Source: GM7GCV1 sp965222065 (GTDB lineage Bacteria; Pseudomonadota; Gammaproteobacteria; Pseudomonadales; GM7GCV1). From it: DNA of 64,000 nt. The notes beneath the pieces were generated by a model that worked only from the letters and a program-made list of their open reading frames with translations, had not been told where the DNA came from and did no database searches. The stretch spans positions 2,294,001 through 2,358,000 of the forward strand of contig OZ244933.1 of the NCBI GenBank assembly GCA_965222065.1, read 5' to 3'. A program made the position numbers and the translations under genes. This document shows positions 17,736-26,941 of the stretch, in pieces. Within the stretch, counting starts at the first letter, position 1. The number at the start of each line of letters is the position of its first letter.

Positions 17736-18563
17736 TTAGAATAGGTAAATAAACCCAATGCCTACTTCTGCTTCATAGTCGTTTCGTGCGATTGGGCTAT
17801 CCCCAATGTCGCTACCGTAATGCTCATAGACCGCCTCGCCAAAAACCTGCCAATTCTCGTTGAGATAATGGCGGTAATTATAATTCAGGCCAATCGAGCG
17901 AAAACCTCCACTAAGGTCAGTCTCATTGAGCCCCGATGCAGCTGACTGCCCTGCGTCTATACCAAAATCTTTATTGGCATATTCGCTATCGTGAAATACC
18001 ACTGCAATAGCAATTTCATGACCGGTGCCATCGTTCTGATCACCGAAACGGCGCCCCAAGGCAAAAAGACCAAGGCTTCCGTTTTCACCGGTTACAACGC
18101 GACCATCCATCCAATAACGCCAATCGGCATCAAATGCACGACGAACTTGCAGTACGAGTTCAGCTCCCTCATCTCCATCGCCGAGGCCATCCAAACGACC
18201 CTCATCGGAATCACTTTCTTCACGACCCTCGTCAAAGCTTACGGTGGCCTCGAATAGCCAGGTATCGGAACGAAGACCCCGCCACCCAAGCGCTTCACCC
18301 GCCCAGAAGAAAATATCATCACCTCTGCGCCATTGTACCGCCCCGGCAGGATCGACCTCGAAGTCATACTCATCCGACCCTTCATAAGCAGCCTCGTATT
18401 CAACGCCCAACCCCAGGCCAAAGGCCCAGCCATCATTGCCCCTGGTGAAGTCATCTACTGAAGGCAGTGGCACCAAAGCGGTGTTGTCGTCTTGTGCTAA
18501 TGCTGGATGAAAAGAAAAACCATGCAAGAGCAATAACAGCAGTAAACCTGAAACGTTTTTCAT
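17736..18563 (-). CDS. MipA/OmpV-family outer-membrane protein
   Basis: A 275-aa beta-barrel protein. The start was set at the ATG at 18561-18563 because a GGGGTG ribosome-binding site precedes it at good spacing and the signal peptide (MKNVSGLLLLLLLHGFSF) follows. MipA/OmpV hallmarks are FGLGLGVEYEAAYEGSDEYDFEVDP near the N-terminus, FEATVSFDEGREE, GLNYNYRHYLNENWQVFGEAVYEHYGSDIGDSPI and the aromatic end (IGFIYLF). MipA proteins scaffold murein enzymes in E. coli, but many homologues are porin-like with unknown roles. It is convergent with the Gfo/Idh/MocA gene. Confidence 0.85.
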   Translation of the reverse strand: MKNVSGLLLLLLLHGFSFHPALAQDDNTALVPLPSVDDFTRGNDGWAFGLGLGVEYEAAYEGSDEYDFEVDPAGAVQWRRGDDIFFWAGEALGWRGLRSDTWLFEATVSFDEGREESDSDEGRLDGLGDGDEGAELVLQVRRAFDADWRYWMDGRVVTGENGSLGLFALGRRFGDQNDGTGHEIAIAVVFHDSEYANKDFGIDAGQSAASGLNETDLSGGFRSIGLNYNYRHYLNENWQVFGEAVYEHYGSDIGDSPIARNDYEAEVGIGFIYLF

Positions 18564-18792
18564 TTGATCACCCCGCAAAAAGTATTTGAGCAGAAAGCTG
18601 TCCTAGGTATGAGAATAGACCTTTCTACGTGCAGTTATTGCGAATGGACCACATAACAAGCCAATAAACTGGAAATCAAAAGCCTCGGCTTGGTTACGCG
18701 CATGGACTACACACTCCCGGTTTTACTCTGATTATTGGGGCATTATGCGATTAGTCATATGACAATGATTAAATGTTATCCAGAGGCGGAAT

Positions 18793-18906
18793 AAACTGCA
18801 AAGCAGTTTGGGCAACTTGTAAAACGAGTTGGGTGCAGCCCAAACAATCGCGAGATTGCAAGCCAATTGAACTACCGACAAGAGGATTTTCAATCCTCGT
18901 GTCGGT
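18793..18906. repeat. run of four to five short hairpins in a 348-base gap
   Basis: The gap 18564-18911 has no gene. Near its end are successive inverted repeats: AAACTGC-AAA-GCAGTTT (18793-18809); CAACTTGT-AAA-ACGAGTTG (18813-18831, one wobble), enclosed by GTTTGGGC/GCCCAAAC (18806-18813 and 18838-18845); CAATC-GCGA-GATTG (about 18845-18858), with a GNRA-type loop; and ACCGACAAGAGGATT-TTC-AATCCTCGTGTCGGT (18874-18906), 15 bp with one mismatch. The last could end trhO transcription, since it lies 5 bases past that stop, but no T-run follows. The rest could be a structured RNA or a repeat element. Confidence 0.6.
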
Positions 18907-18911
18907 ATTCC

Positions 18912-19916
18912 CTAGCTTTTGTGAACGCCTTGCTCCCGCTGTTTCTCGCGTTCCTTGAGCTTTAGCTTTTTGCGCTTTGAGATGACGGTTCGTGCGTTTA
19001 GCCCGATGTGTTCTTCGCCGCGCTTCTTGGCCAGCTGGATTTGTTTTTCGCGCTCGGCAAAGCGGGCACGCTGTTCGTCGGTCAGCTTGTCGTAGCAGCG
19101 CGGGCAGCTAACACCTTGCTGGTATTTTTCGCTTTGTTTGTCTTCTTCGGTAATCGGGTAACGACAGGCATGGCACTGGTCGTACTGGCCCTTTTCCAGC
19201 TGGTGGTTAACGGCTACACGCTCGTCAAATACAAAGCATTCCCCTTCCCAGAGTGATTCGTCCTGGGGCACATCTTCGAGATATTTGAGAATGCCGCCCT
19301 GAAGGTGGTACACCTCTTCAAACCCTTGCTGTTTCATGTAGGCGGTGGATTTTTCACAGCGAATGCCGCCTGTACAAAACATGGCCACTTTTCTGTGTTT
19401 CTTTGGGTCCAGGTTTTTTTGGGCGTAGTCAGGAAATTCCCGAAAACTTTCGGTATTTGGGTTTATAGCGTTTTTGAATGTCCCGATTTCGTACTCGTAG
19501 TCGTTACGTGTATCGATCAATGTGACATCAGGGTCAGAGATCAGCCGGTTCCAGTCTTTGGGGGCAACGTAGGTGCCTACAGAGCGGGTGGGGTCGATGT
19601 CTTCGACCCCCATGGTCACGATCTCTTTTTTGAGCTTGACCTTGGATCGATGGAAGGGCATTTCCCGATGGAAAGATTCCTTGTAATCAATAGGGGAGAG
19701 GCGGTCGTCAGTGTTGAGCCAGTTCAGAACCCTATCGACACCTTCGCGCGCTCCGGCAATGGTGCCATTGATGCCTTCGTGGGCGAGCAGCAACGTCCCG
19801 CGGACATGATTTTTCATCATGCAATCGAGCAGGGGCTGGCGAAGGGCCTCGAAGTTGTCGAGGTGGACAAATTTATATAGCGCGCAAACAACGTAGCGCT
19901 GGTCAGAAGTCGTCAT
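18912..19916 (-). CDS. trhO: tRNA uridine(34) hydroxylase TrhO (YceA-type rhodanese)
   Basis: Oxygen-dependent hydroxylase that makes 5-hydroxyuridine at the tRNA wobble position. The protein is about 334 aa. An N-terminal acylphosphatase-like domain (VVCALYKFVHLDNF, LLLAHEGINGTIAG) is followed by a rhodanese domain with the active loop CTGGIRCEKS (Cys181), and a C-terminal cysteine-rich, basic region (CHACRYPI, SCPRC, many Lys). The ATG at 19914-19916 was chosen because it is preceded by AGAGAAAC and matches the family start; an in-frame codon 11 residues upstream is less likely. It is divergent from roxA. Confidence 0.93.
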   Translation of the reverse strand: MTTSDQRYVVCALYKFVHLDNFEALRQPLLDCMMKNHVRGTLLLAHEGINGTIAGAREGVDRVLNWLNTDDRLSPIDYKESFHREMPFHRSKVKLKKEIVTMGVEDIDPTRSVGTYVAPKDWNRLISDPDVTLIDTRNDYEYEIGTFKNAINPNTESFREFPDYAQKNLDPKKHRKVAMFCTGGIRCEKSTAYMKQQGFEEVYHLQGGILKYLEDVPQDESLWEGECFVFDERVAVNHQLEKGQYDQCHACRYPITEEDKQSEKYQQGVSCPRCYDKLTDEQRARFAEREKQIQLAKKRGEEHIGLNARTVISKRKKLKLKEREKQREQGVHKS

Positions 19917-20112
19917 ATTGTTTCTCTGCAAGTTGGAGCGTAAATCCAAAGCAACTGCCGGTTATGGCAGCGCGCGCATTTTACCCAAAGGTTTGTAAAA
20001 GACCAATCAGAAGAATGTTCATGTTGTGAACCCCGGCGCTGGCTTTTTCTGTGTGATTCGCGACAATGACCCGTAGGGCAATGGATAACGACTACAAAAG
20101 ATAACGATAATT

Positions 20113-21252
20113 ATGAGCATTCTGGGGAACATCGATACACAGGCATTTCTCGCCGAATACTGGCAACAGAAGCCGTTGGTCATTCGTGGGGCAACTTCAG
20201 AATATGCCGATGTATTAACCCCGGATGAACTGGCTGGTTTGGCATGTGAGGAGGAGATTGAGTCGCGCCTGGTTATCCAGGAATCGGCGGATCGCTGGAC
20301 TCTGGAGCAGGGCCCCCTGGAAGAGAGCCGGTTTGCCAATTTGCCGGACAAAAACTGGACGTTGCTGGTTCAGTCGCTGGATCACTGGCTTCCGGAAGTC
20401 AGGGAAATACTGGATGAGTTCGGTTTTCTTCCCAGCTGGCGGCTGGATGATGTGATGGTTAGCTATGCCGCCCCGGGTGGCAGCGTGGGCCCGCATTTTG
20501 ACTATTACGATGTGTTTCTGTTGCAAACCCGTGGGCGACGCAAATGGAAGATCGGGCAGGCTTGTGATGACACAAGTGCATTGGTTGATGGGCAACCAAT
20601 GAGAATCCTCAAGACGTTTCAGCAGGTTGAGGAGTTTGATCTCGAGCCCGGAGACATGTTGTATGTGCCGGCAGGTGTAGCCCACTGGGGTGTAGGGCTG
20701 GATGATGAATGCATGACCTGGTCTGTCGGGTTCAGGGCACCTTCCGTGGCGGAGCTGCTGAACAGTGCAGTGGTTTCGATTAGCGATCAGTTACCTGAAA
20801 ACCTGCGCTATCAGGACACTCAGGATTCTCTCAATGCGCAACCTGGGGAAATATGCCGCACAGTGGAGAATCAGTTGAAATCCATGACTGAACTGCTGTC
20901 CGGGCCGGCACTAACCGAAGCCATGACGGAAGCCCTGGGCAGGTTGTCCACTGAACCGCGTTATCCGGAGTACGTGGAAACAGATGACTGGACGCTGGAT
21001 GAGGTAAACCAGCTTTTTGAAGAAAATGCGGTATTGTTTCGTAATCATCGCTGCCGCGTGGCTTACACTGTATTAAAGATGGACCCTGGCGTCAGCCAAC
21101 TGTTTGTGAACGGTGAATGCATTGAGGTACCAACCGAGTTTGCCGAGGTGATTGCTGCCAACCGGGGTGATTTGTCCACCTTCGAGTCGGACCTGGGACG
21201 CAGATTACTACAGGCTTTGCTGGTGGCAGGCGTGTATCAGGTGCTTTCCTGA
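20113..21252 (+). CDS. roxA: ribosomal protein uL16 3-hydroxylase RoxA (YcfD, JmjC-type)
   Basis: Fe(II)/2-oxoglutarate oxygenase that hydroxylates an Arg in ribosomal protein uL16. It is 379 aa, the YcfD length. It has an N-terminal YWQQKPLVIRGA motif, then the double-stranded beta-helix with GPHFDYYDVFLLQTRGRRKWKIG (metal ligands His128 and Asp130) and VPAGVAHWGVG (His191). The C-terminal winged-helix/dimerisation half is present. The ATG follows a weak purine stretch (aaagataacgataattATG). It is divergent from trhO and convergent with cysZ. Confidence 0.93.
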   Translation: MSILGNIDTQAFLAEYWQQKPLVIRGATSEYADVLTPDELAGLACEEEIESRLVIQESADRWTLEQGPLEESRFANLPDKNWTLLVQSLDHWLPEVREILDEFGFLPSWRLDDVMVSYAAPGGSVGPHFDYYDVFLLQTRGRRKWKIGQACDDTSALVDGQPMRILKTFQQVEEFDLEPGDMLYVPAGVAHWGVGLDDECMTWSVGFRAPSVAELLNSAVVSISDQLPENLRYQDTQDSLNAQPGEICRTVENQLKSMTELLSGPALTEAMTEALGRLSTEPRYPEYVETDDWTLDEVNQLFEENAVLFRNHRCRVAYTVLKMDPGVSQLFVNGECIEVPTEFAEVIAANRGDLSTFESDLGRRLLQALLVAGVYQVLS

Positions 21253-21978
21253 TAGAGTTCATCAACCCAGAGCGTGGTTGCTGCAATCACTGCTGTGGGG
21301 AGAATAAACAGGTTAAGCAGGGGAATAGACAGTAACCCGGCGATCATCGCGCCAAACCCCAGGCATTGGGTGCGCTGCTTTCTCATCACTTCGATGGTCT
21401 GTGGGAAATTCAGGACCTGATTGTCGGCCGGGTAATCGATAAACTGTATGGCCATATTCCAGGCAGCCCACAGCAGGGTCAGCATCATTCCGACCACCCA
21501 GCCCACCACCGGGATTAACCCCAGCAGTGCGGATAAAAGTAATATCCCAAACAGCCGTGGCAAAAAATAGATCAGCTTCACGATCTCGCGCCAGAAGGAT
21601 CGCCCGGCCATTGACAGGATTACTTTGACATTAAGCGGGGCATCATCAAGTGAATGCCCGCGCTGGCGGGCAGATTTTCTCTGCCAGCAACCCATTAAAA
21701 GGCGAGGCCACCAAGGCAGCGAGCAAGGCAAAGGTATAACCAAAACCCACAAGCAAGACCAGCGTGAAAAGTACCCATGCCAGGGGGCGGATAAATTCCA
21801 GCCAGTCAGGTATTCGGTTGAGTGACCACTCCAGTGCCTGTGAAAAGAGCTCAATCGCATACCACCCCAGTAACAGGTAAATGACCAGGTTGATGGCAAT
21901 AGGGCCCAGCGTCAGCCATCTTAATCCGGGGGCAAAGACACGCTTAAAACTGTGAAGCAGGCGATTGATTGGCAACAT
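21237..21978 (-). pseudogene. cysZ: cysZ sulfate transporter gene interrupted by a single-base frameshift
   Basis: CysZ is an inner-membrane sulfate permease for cysteine synthesis. From 21978 a frame reads MLPINRLLHSFKRVFAPGLR up to PFNGLLAEK and then stops about 10 codons later at 21646. The continuation, ARQRGHSLDDAPLNVK to the LYQEST end at 21237, is in the neighbouring frame. The switch fits one extra A in the AAAA run of the coding strand (about 21674-21677). Both halves otherwise keep CysZ hydrophobic segments and length (about 246 aa together), so the damage is very recent or a sequencing error. The 3' ends of cysZ and roxA overlap by about 16 bases. Confidence 0.85.
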
Positions 21979-22128
21979 GTGACCAAGTCCTCATCTTTGA
22001 AATCTGGTACCGGGCAAAAATCTCATTCATTATTTAGTCTGTTTGCAAGGCTATTGATGAGTTTCTTCCTCAGTGGCAGTTTGGGACAGTGTTAGACTCC
22101 CCGAACAATATTCTATCGAGGTTAGGCA

Positions 22129-22950
22129 ATGAGATTATTATTAAAACTATTTGCAGGCCTGCTGGTGCTGGTTATCGTGGCATTTGGCGTCATTTTTTAT
22201 CAGTTAAACACACTGGTAAAAGAGGCAGTGTTGCAAGTAGGCCCCCAAATAACCGGAACCAGTGTCGAGCTGGATGCGGTAGATATTGGGGTGTTGGGAG
22301 GCAGTGCGTCAATTGCTGGATTAGCGATTGGTAATCCCGAAGGCTATGAACAACCGTATATATTCTCACTGGATTCCGTCCTGGTTGAAATAGATCTGCC
22401 GACGGTACTGGAAGATGTGATTGTGATTAACCGGGTGATTATCCAGTCACCGGAAGTCTTTTATGAGGGGTCCCGTTCAGCGGATAATTTTCGGGCACTA
22501 TTGAATAACATTTCGGAAAACATGCCTGCGCCTGCGGAAGAGGAGGAAACCTCGGCGGCGCCCAAGAAAATTATTATTGATGAGTTTGTGCTTGCAGATG
22601 GCATGGTGACGGCCCGTCATGAGGTACTGGGAAACAAGGTTCTGGATTTGCCACTGCCTGAGCTAAGGCTGACAGGGATTGGTCGCCAAACCAATGGTGC
22701 CACCGCAGAAGAAGCGGTCCGACAGATTATTCAACAGATTACTCGTGCGGTTTCCAGCACACTGGCTGATTCGGCATTTATGGCGGAAGCCAGGGAGCGT
22801 CTGGAATCCCTGCGGCAGGAAGCGGAAGGCCGGGTAGATGAAGCAAGGGAAGAAGCTGAAACAAGAGTGGAAAGCGAACTGGAAGAGCGCGGATTGGGCG
22901 AAGAGCAAAGAGAAGCACTTCGGGGCCTGATCAATAACTTCGGAAATTAA
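22129..22950 (+). CDS. AsmA/DUF748-like membrane-anchored protein
   Basis: A 273-aa protein with one N-terminal transmembrane helix (LLLKLFAGLLVLVIVAFGVIF) and the rest in the periplasm. The region VDIGVLGGSASIAGLAIGNPEGY is the typical start of AsmA-like/DUF748 proteins, which are thought to act in envelope lipid homeostasis. The last 70 residues form a highly charged Glu/Arg helix, likely a coiled coil. It precedes the MoxR gene by 28 bases on the same strand and may be co-transcribed. The exact role is unknown. Confidence 0.72.
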   Translation: MRLLLKLFAGLLVLVIVAFGVIFYQLNTLVKEAVLQVGPQITGTSVELDAVDIGVLGGSASIAGLAIGNPEGYEQPYIFSLDSVLVEIDLPTVLEDVIVINRVIIQSPEVFYEGSRSADNFRALLNNISENMPAPAEEEETSAAPKKIIIDEFVLADGMVTARHEVLGNKVLDLPLPELRLTGIGRQTNGATAEEAVRQIIQQITRAVSSTLADSAFMAEARERLESLRQEAEGRVDEAREEAETRVESELEERGLGEEQREALRGLINNFGN

Positions 22951-22978
22951 ACACAAAAATAAATACTGGATGGAGTAA

Positions 22979-23899
22979 ATGCCAAATCAATTAGAAGCAG
23001 CCGTTGAACAGGTAAGCCGCGTACTTTTGGGTAAAGACCGCGCTGTACGACTTTCTGTGGCTTGCATGGTGGCTCGCGGGCACCTGCTTATTGAAGATTT
23101 GCCCGGATTGGGCAAAACCACTCTGGCTCAAGCGCTTGCCAGGGTAACCGGCCTGGATTACAAGCGGGTCCAGTTTACCAGCGACATGTTGCCAGCAGAT
23201 CTGACCGGTTTTTCAATGTATGACAAGGAATCCGGTCAGTTCCAGTTTCAGGAAGGCCCCATTTTTTGTCAGTTTTTGCTGGCGGACGAAATTAACCGTT
23301 GTAGCCCGAAAACCCAGTCAGCACTACTGGAAGCCATGGAAGAACGACAGGTCTCTGTCGATGGCGCTTCGCGAAAATTGCCGGAACCGTTTTTCGTGAT
23401 CGCCACGCAAAACCCGCATAGCCTGGCAGGGACTTTCCCTTTGCCAGAGTCGCAACTGGATCGCTTTTTAATGCGCATTTCCCTGGGCTACCCCGATGCG
23501 GCCGCCGAGCGCGAAATTCTCCAGGGTCGCAATCCCCGGGAAAATATGGGCGATATCGAACAGGCCCTGTCTTCAGAGAGTCTGCTGACATTGCAACAGG
23601 CCGTCAGCGAAGTGACTGCCTCTGATGTGGTGATGGATTATGTGCAGAGACTGATTAAGGCTACGCGCGAGAGCGGACAGTTTGTCCACGGCATATCCCC
23701 GCGGGGTGGTCTGGCATTAATGCAGGCCGCCAAGGCCTGGGCCATGCTCGAAGGTCGCAATTATCTCAGCCCGGATGATGTTCAGGCCGTGGTCGCGCCC
23801 GTATTCAGTCATCGACTTAGCAGCCGCGCCAGTGGCTCACAAACCACGGTGGTCGAGATTGAGCAATGGGTGGAAACCATTGATATTCTCGCCAGCTGA
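22979..23899 (+). CDS. MoxR-family AAA+ ATPase
   Basis: Chaperone-like AAA+ ATPase of 306 aa. Walker A is PGLGKTT (residues 42-48), Walker B is LLADEINR, and sensor regions are present (IATQNPHSLAGTFPLPESQLDRF and the C-terminal ISPRGGLALMQAAKAWA lid). MoxR proteins usually act with DUF58 and VWA proteins. Here the downstream genes are a DUF58 protein and a TgpA-type transglutaminase, the common three-gene arrangement. ATG follows a GGATGGAGTAAAT ribosome-binding site. Confidence 0.92.
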   Translation: MPNQLEAAVEQVSRVLLGKDRAVRLSVACMVARGHLLIEDLPGLGKTTLAQALARVTGLDYKRVQFTSDMLPADLTGFSMYDKESGQFQFQEGPIFCQFLLADEINRCSPKTQSALLEAMEERQVSVDGASRKLPEPFFVIATQNPHSLAGTFPLPESQLDRFLMRISLGYPDAAAEREILQGRNPRENMGDIEQALSSESLLTLQQAVSEVTASDVVMDYVQRLIKATRESGQFVHGISPRGGLALMQAAKAWAMLEGRNYLSPDDVQAVVAPVFSHRLSSRASGSQTTVVEIEQWVETIDILAS

Positions 23900-23919
23900 T
23901 ATCCCGTTATGGTGACGTC

Positions 23920-24891
23920 ATGATCTCCTCGGCCCGACAATCACTTAAGACTCGTTTGGAGAACTGGCTGGAGCAGCGCCAGCCCGAGACGGCCAGGGAA
24001 GTCTTTTCCCAACACAATCTTTATATTTTCCCATCTGGCCAGTTTATTGGTTTTTTGGTAGTCACCATGATGATGTGGCTGGCGGGAACCAACTACGAGA
24101 ATAACCTGGTTCTGGCGCTTACGTTTTTCATGTTGGCCATTTTCGTCAGTACGATTTTTCGCACGCACGCCAACCTGTCCGGACTGGAAGTAGCCGTCAC
24201 CGCCTGTGACCGGGCATTTGCGGGTGAAAAAGCCACGATTCACCTGACTGTGGAAAATCCTTCCAAAGATGACCGGTTGGGTATTGTCCTGCGCTGGGGG
24301 GATGCCACGCCAGTCAGCCTGGATATTCCGGCAAAGAGCACGGCCCAAACAGAAATTCGCCTGCAGACGCACAAACGCGGCTGGCTAAATCCGGGGCGAC
24401 TTCGTGTAGAAACCACCTACCCGCTGGGTATATTGCGAGCCTGGAGCTGGCCCAAGTTGCAACTGAATGCACTGGTTTACCCCAAGCCGGTGCCGGCAGA
24501 ACCAACCTCCGGTGAGCAGTCCGAAGGGGGTGAAGGGCAAAGCCATAAACGCGGGATTGATGATTTTGGCGGCCTCTCGGAATGGCAGCCTGGCGTGTCG
24601 CCCCAACGGATTGCCTGGAAGCATTACTCCGCCGGCCGCGGCCTTCTGGAAAAAACCTTTGAGGCACAAACACTGAACCCCGAATGGCTGGATTGGGAAA
24701 ACTATGCAGGACTGGGTACGGAAGAGCGGCTCAGCGCCCTTTGCGCCAAGATTCTGGAGATGGAATCACTGGGGCAACATTACGGTTTAAGGCTTAAAAA
24801 CCAGGTATTCCCGCCAGCACAGGGCGAGGTTCATATGCACCGCCTGCTCAGTACACTGGCAGTTTACGGGCTGGGGAACGGTGATGATTAG
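23920..24891 (+). CDS. DUF58 domain membrane protein
   Basis: A 323-aa inner-membrane protein with two closely spaced transmembrane helices (about residues 38-78), then a beta-rich domain and the DUF58 signature GIDDFGGLSEWQPGVSPQRIAWKHYS. DUF58 proteins work with MoxR ATPases and transglutaminase-like partners; the biochemical role is not settled. It overlaps the next gene by 11 bases, so the operon is tightly coupled. Confidence 0.88.
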   Translation: MISSARQSLKTRLENWLEQRQPETAREVFSQHNLYIFPSGQFIGFLVVTMMMWLAGTNYENNLVLALTFFMLAIFVSTIFRTHANLSGLEVAVTACDRAFAGEKATIHLTVENPSKDDRLGIVLRWGDATPVSLDIPAKSTAQTEIRLQTHKRGWLNPGRLRVETTYPLGILRAWSWPKLQLNALVYPKPVPAEPTSGEQSEGGEGQSHKRGIDDFGGLSEWQPGVSPQRIAWKHYSAGRGLLEKTFEAQTLNPEWLDWENYAGLGTEERLSALCAKILEMESLGQHYGLRLKNQVFPPAQGEVHMHRLLSTLAVYGLGNGDD

Positions 24892-26941
24892 CCTGGGAAT
24901 GTCGGGTTCGGCAAAAGTGGAAAAGCTGCAGATGTCGCGATTGCAGCAGGGCTGGCTGCTTCTGGCCCTGGTGGTGACCTGTTTGCCGATCTGGTTTTAT
25001 GTTCCCATTTGGGTAGCGACCATTTGCCTGATTGCCCTGACATGGCGCTTTCGCGTTTTATGGCGTGGCAGCGCCCAGCCATCAAGAAAAATTACAGCGG
25101 TCATGGCGATTCTGTCGTCCCTGATTGTGCTCTGGCAATGGTATCCACCCATTGGCCTGGAGCCCATGAGCACATTGCTGATTATTTGCTGTGCGTTAAA
25201 ATTTCTGGAAATGCGTGTGATACGTGAAGCACGTACCGTCCTTTACCTCTGTTATTTCATTGCTGCCATACAGCTGGTTTACGAGCAAACAGTATTTCAC
25301 TTTTTACTGGCTGTTCTGTCGATTATTTTGACATTAACGGCTCAAAACATGGCTGAGAGAGACCCCTGGCAGCAATACTCTTTCCGGTCCTTCTCCCTGT
25401 TTCCACTAAAAAGTGTCGGCTGGATTGCCCTGGTCTCCATTCCGCTGACCATCGTTATTTTCCTTTTTGCCCCCAGGGTTCCTTCATTCTGGGGTGTTCC
25501 GGTTGCAGAGGATCAGGCAGTAAGCGGTATTTCGGACAGCATGAGTCCAGGCTCCATTGGCGAGCTGGCACGTTCCAGCAAGCTGGCGTTCCGTGTGGGT
25601 TTTGAAGAAGAAGTGCCACCCAGAAGGCAACTCTACTGGCGCGCTTTGGTGCTGAGCGACTACGACGGCCAGACCTGGACCAACCGCGAAAACTTTATGA
25701 CTATCCAGGACGGTGGGCGAACCCACTTTCCCAGATCGGATCGTTCGCCGGTGGAGTGGCGCGATGACATCCTTTACGAAGGTGAGCCCATTGTTTACGA
25801 CGTCTATCAGGAACCGACCAGTCAGCACTGGCTGTTCGCCCTGGCGGCTCCGGTAAGCGACGAGCAGGGACTGGGTATGACCAAGGGAATGCGTCTGGTG
25901 AGCAGGCAGCCTGTGACCCAGCGGGTGAAATACAGCGTGACCAGCTATCCCGAGTATCGCATGACCGACGAGATTCTCGATTATCGGGATCGTTACCGAA
26001 ACCTCCATCTGCCCAGCGAATTCAATCCGCGAACTCGGGAACTGGCTGAATCCTGGGCCGAAGAAGGACTGACGCCCGATCAATTGGTCAACCGGTTGTT
26101 TGCGCTGTTTGGTTCTGAACATACCTATACCCTGAATCCCGGTTCGTTCGGGACGGATTCCATCGACGAATTCCTGTTTGATCGACCTCGCGGCTTTTGC
26201 GAGCACTTTGCCCAGGCGACCGTATTTTTCCTTCGTGCTGCCGGTGTCCCTGCCCGGATCATTTCCGGATATCAGGGCGGCGAACTGAACGAGGAAGGCA
26301 ATTACCTGATGGTCTATCAATACGATGCCCACGCCTGGGCCGAATACTGGGTGGAGGGGCGCGGCTGGGTCCAGGCGGACCCCACTACTGCCGTGTCTCC
26401 GGCACGTATTGAATTGGGGGCCAGAGAGGTCCTCAGGGAAGAGCCCGATTTCCTGGCAGACGATGTGTTTTCCCTGGCGGCCATGCAGGACATTAACTGG
26501 CTGAACTGGCTGCGTTTGCGCATGGATAGCGTCAATTATCTATGGGTGAGCTGGATCCTTGGCTACGATAACGAGCAGCAATTTGATATGTGGCAGGGAT
26601 TATTTGGCGACATGTCGCTAAAAAAACTGCTGTTCATTTTGTGTGGCTTTACTGTACTGGTTATGGGCGGTATCTACTTCCATATCTGGTGGTCCTCGGA
26701 GAACCGTAAACGACCCAGGGCCCAGCGACAGTTTGATCAGTTCCGGGCGGAACTGGTAAAAGCCGGCGTGGAACTTGAGCCAGGTTATACCCCGTCCCGT
26801 CTGGCGGAGCAGAGTCGGGGGCAAAACCCTGAACACAATTCCCGAATTGATCGTTTATGTCAGTTGTTTGAGCAGCATTTCTATGCAAATGAGGATCATC
26901 AACAGGAAATCAGTGATCTGTTGCGAAAGCGGAAGCTCTAG
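24881..26941 (+). CDS. TgpA-like membrane transglutaminase (DUF3488-transglutaminase)
   Basis: A 686-aa protein. The N-terminal third has six or so transmembrane helices (DUF3488), then comes a large periplasmic part holding the transglutaminase-like core. The catalytic set is Cys440 in RGFCEHFAQATVFFLRAAG, His in YDAHAWAEYW and Asp in WVQADPTTA. One more transmembrane helix (LLFILCGFTVLVMGGIYFHI) and a C-terminal DUF4129-like tail follow. In Pseudomonas, TgpA has an essential periplasmic role. Starts at 24881 and slightly later are both possible; the first overlaps the DUF58 stop. Confidence 0.9.
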   Translation: MMISLGMSGSAKVEKLQMSRLQQGWLLLALVVTCLPIWFYVPIWVATICLIALTWRFRVLWRGSAQPSRKITAVMAILSSLIVLWQWYPPIGLEPMSTLLIICCALKFLEMRVIREARTVLYLCYFIAAIQLVYEQTVFHFLLAVLSIILTLTAQNMAERDPWQQYSFRSFSLFPLKSVGWIALVSIPLTIVIFLFAPRVPSFWGVPVAEDQAVSGISDSMSPGSIGELARSSKLAFRVGFEEEVPPRRQLYWRALVLSDYDGQTWTNRENFMTIQDGGRTHFPRSDRSPVEWRDDILYEGEPIVYDVYQEPTSQHWLFALAAPVSDEQGLGMTKGMRLVSRQPVTQRVKYSVTSYPEYRMTDEILDYRDRYRNLHLPSEFNPRTRELAESWAEEGLTPDQLVNRLFALFGSEHTYTLNPGSFGTDSIDEFLFDRPRGFCEHFAQATVFFLRAAGVPARIISGYQGGELNEEGNYLMVYQYDAHAWAEYWVEGRGWVQADPTTAVSPARIELGAREVLREEPDFLADDVFSLAAMQDINWLNWLRLRMDSVNYLWVSWILGYDNEQQFDMWQGLFGDMSLKKLLFILCGFTVLVMGGIYFHIWWSSENRKRPRAQRQFDQFRAELVKAGVELEPGYTPSRLAEQSRGQNPEHNSRIDRLCQLFEQHFYANEDHQQEISDLLRKRKL

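Noticed and set aside
18874..18906. Plain rho-independent terminator of trhO
   Set aside because: The 15-bp stem is strong, but neither strand has the following T-run, and it is one of several hairpins in a row; it was kept as part of the array.
22979..26941. Novel MoxR-based system
   Set aside because: MoxR-DUF58-TgpA is a well-known three-gene arrangement in gammaproteobacteria.
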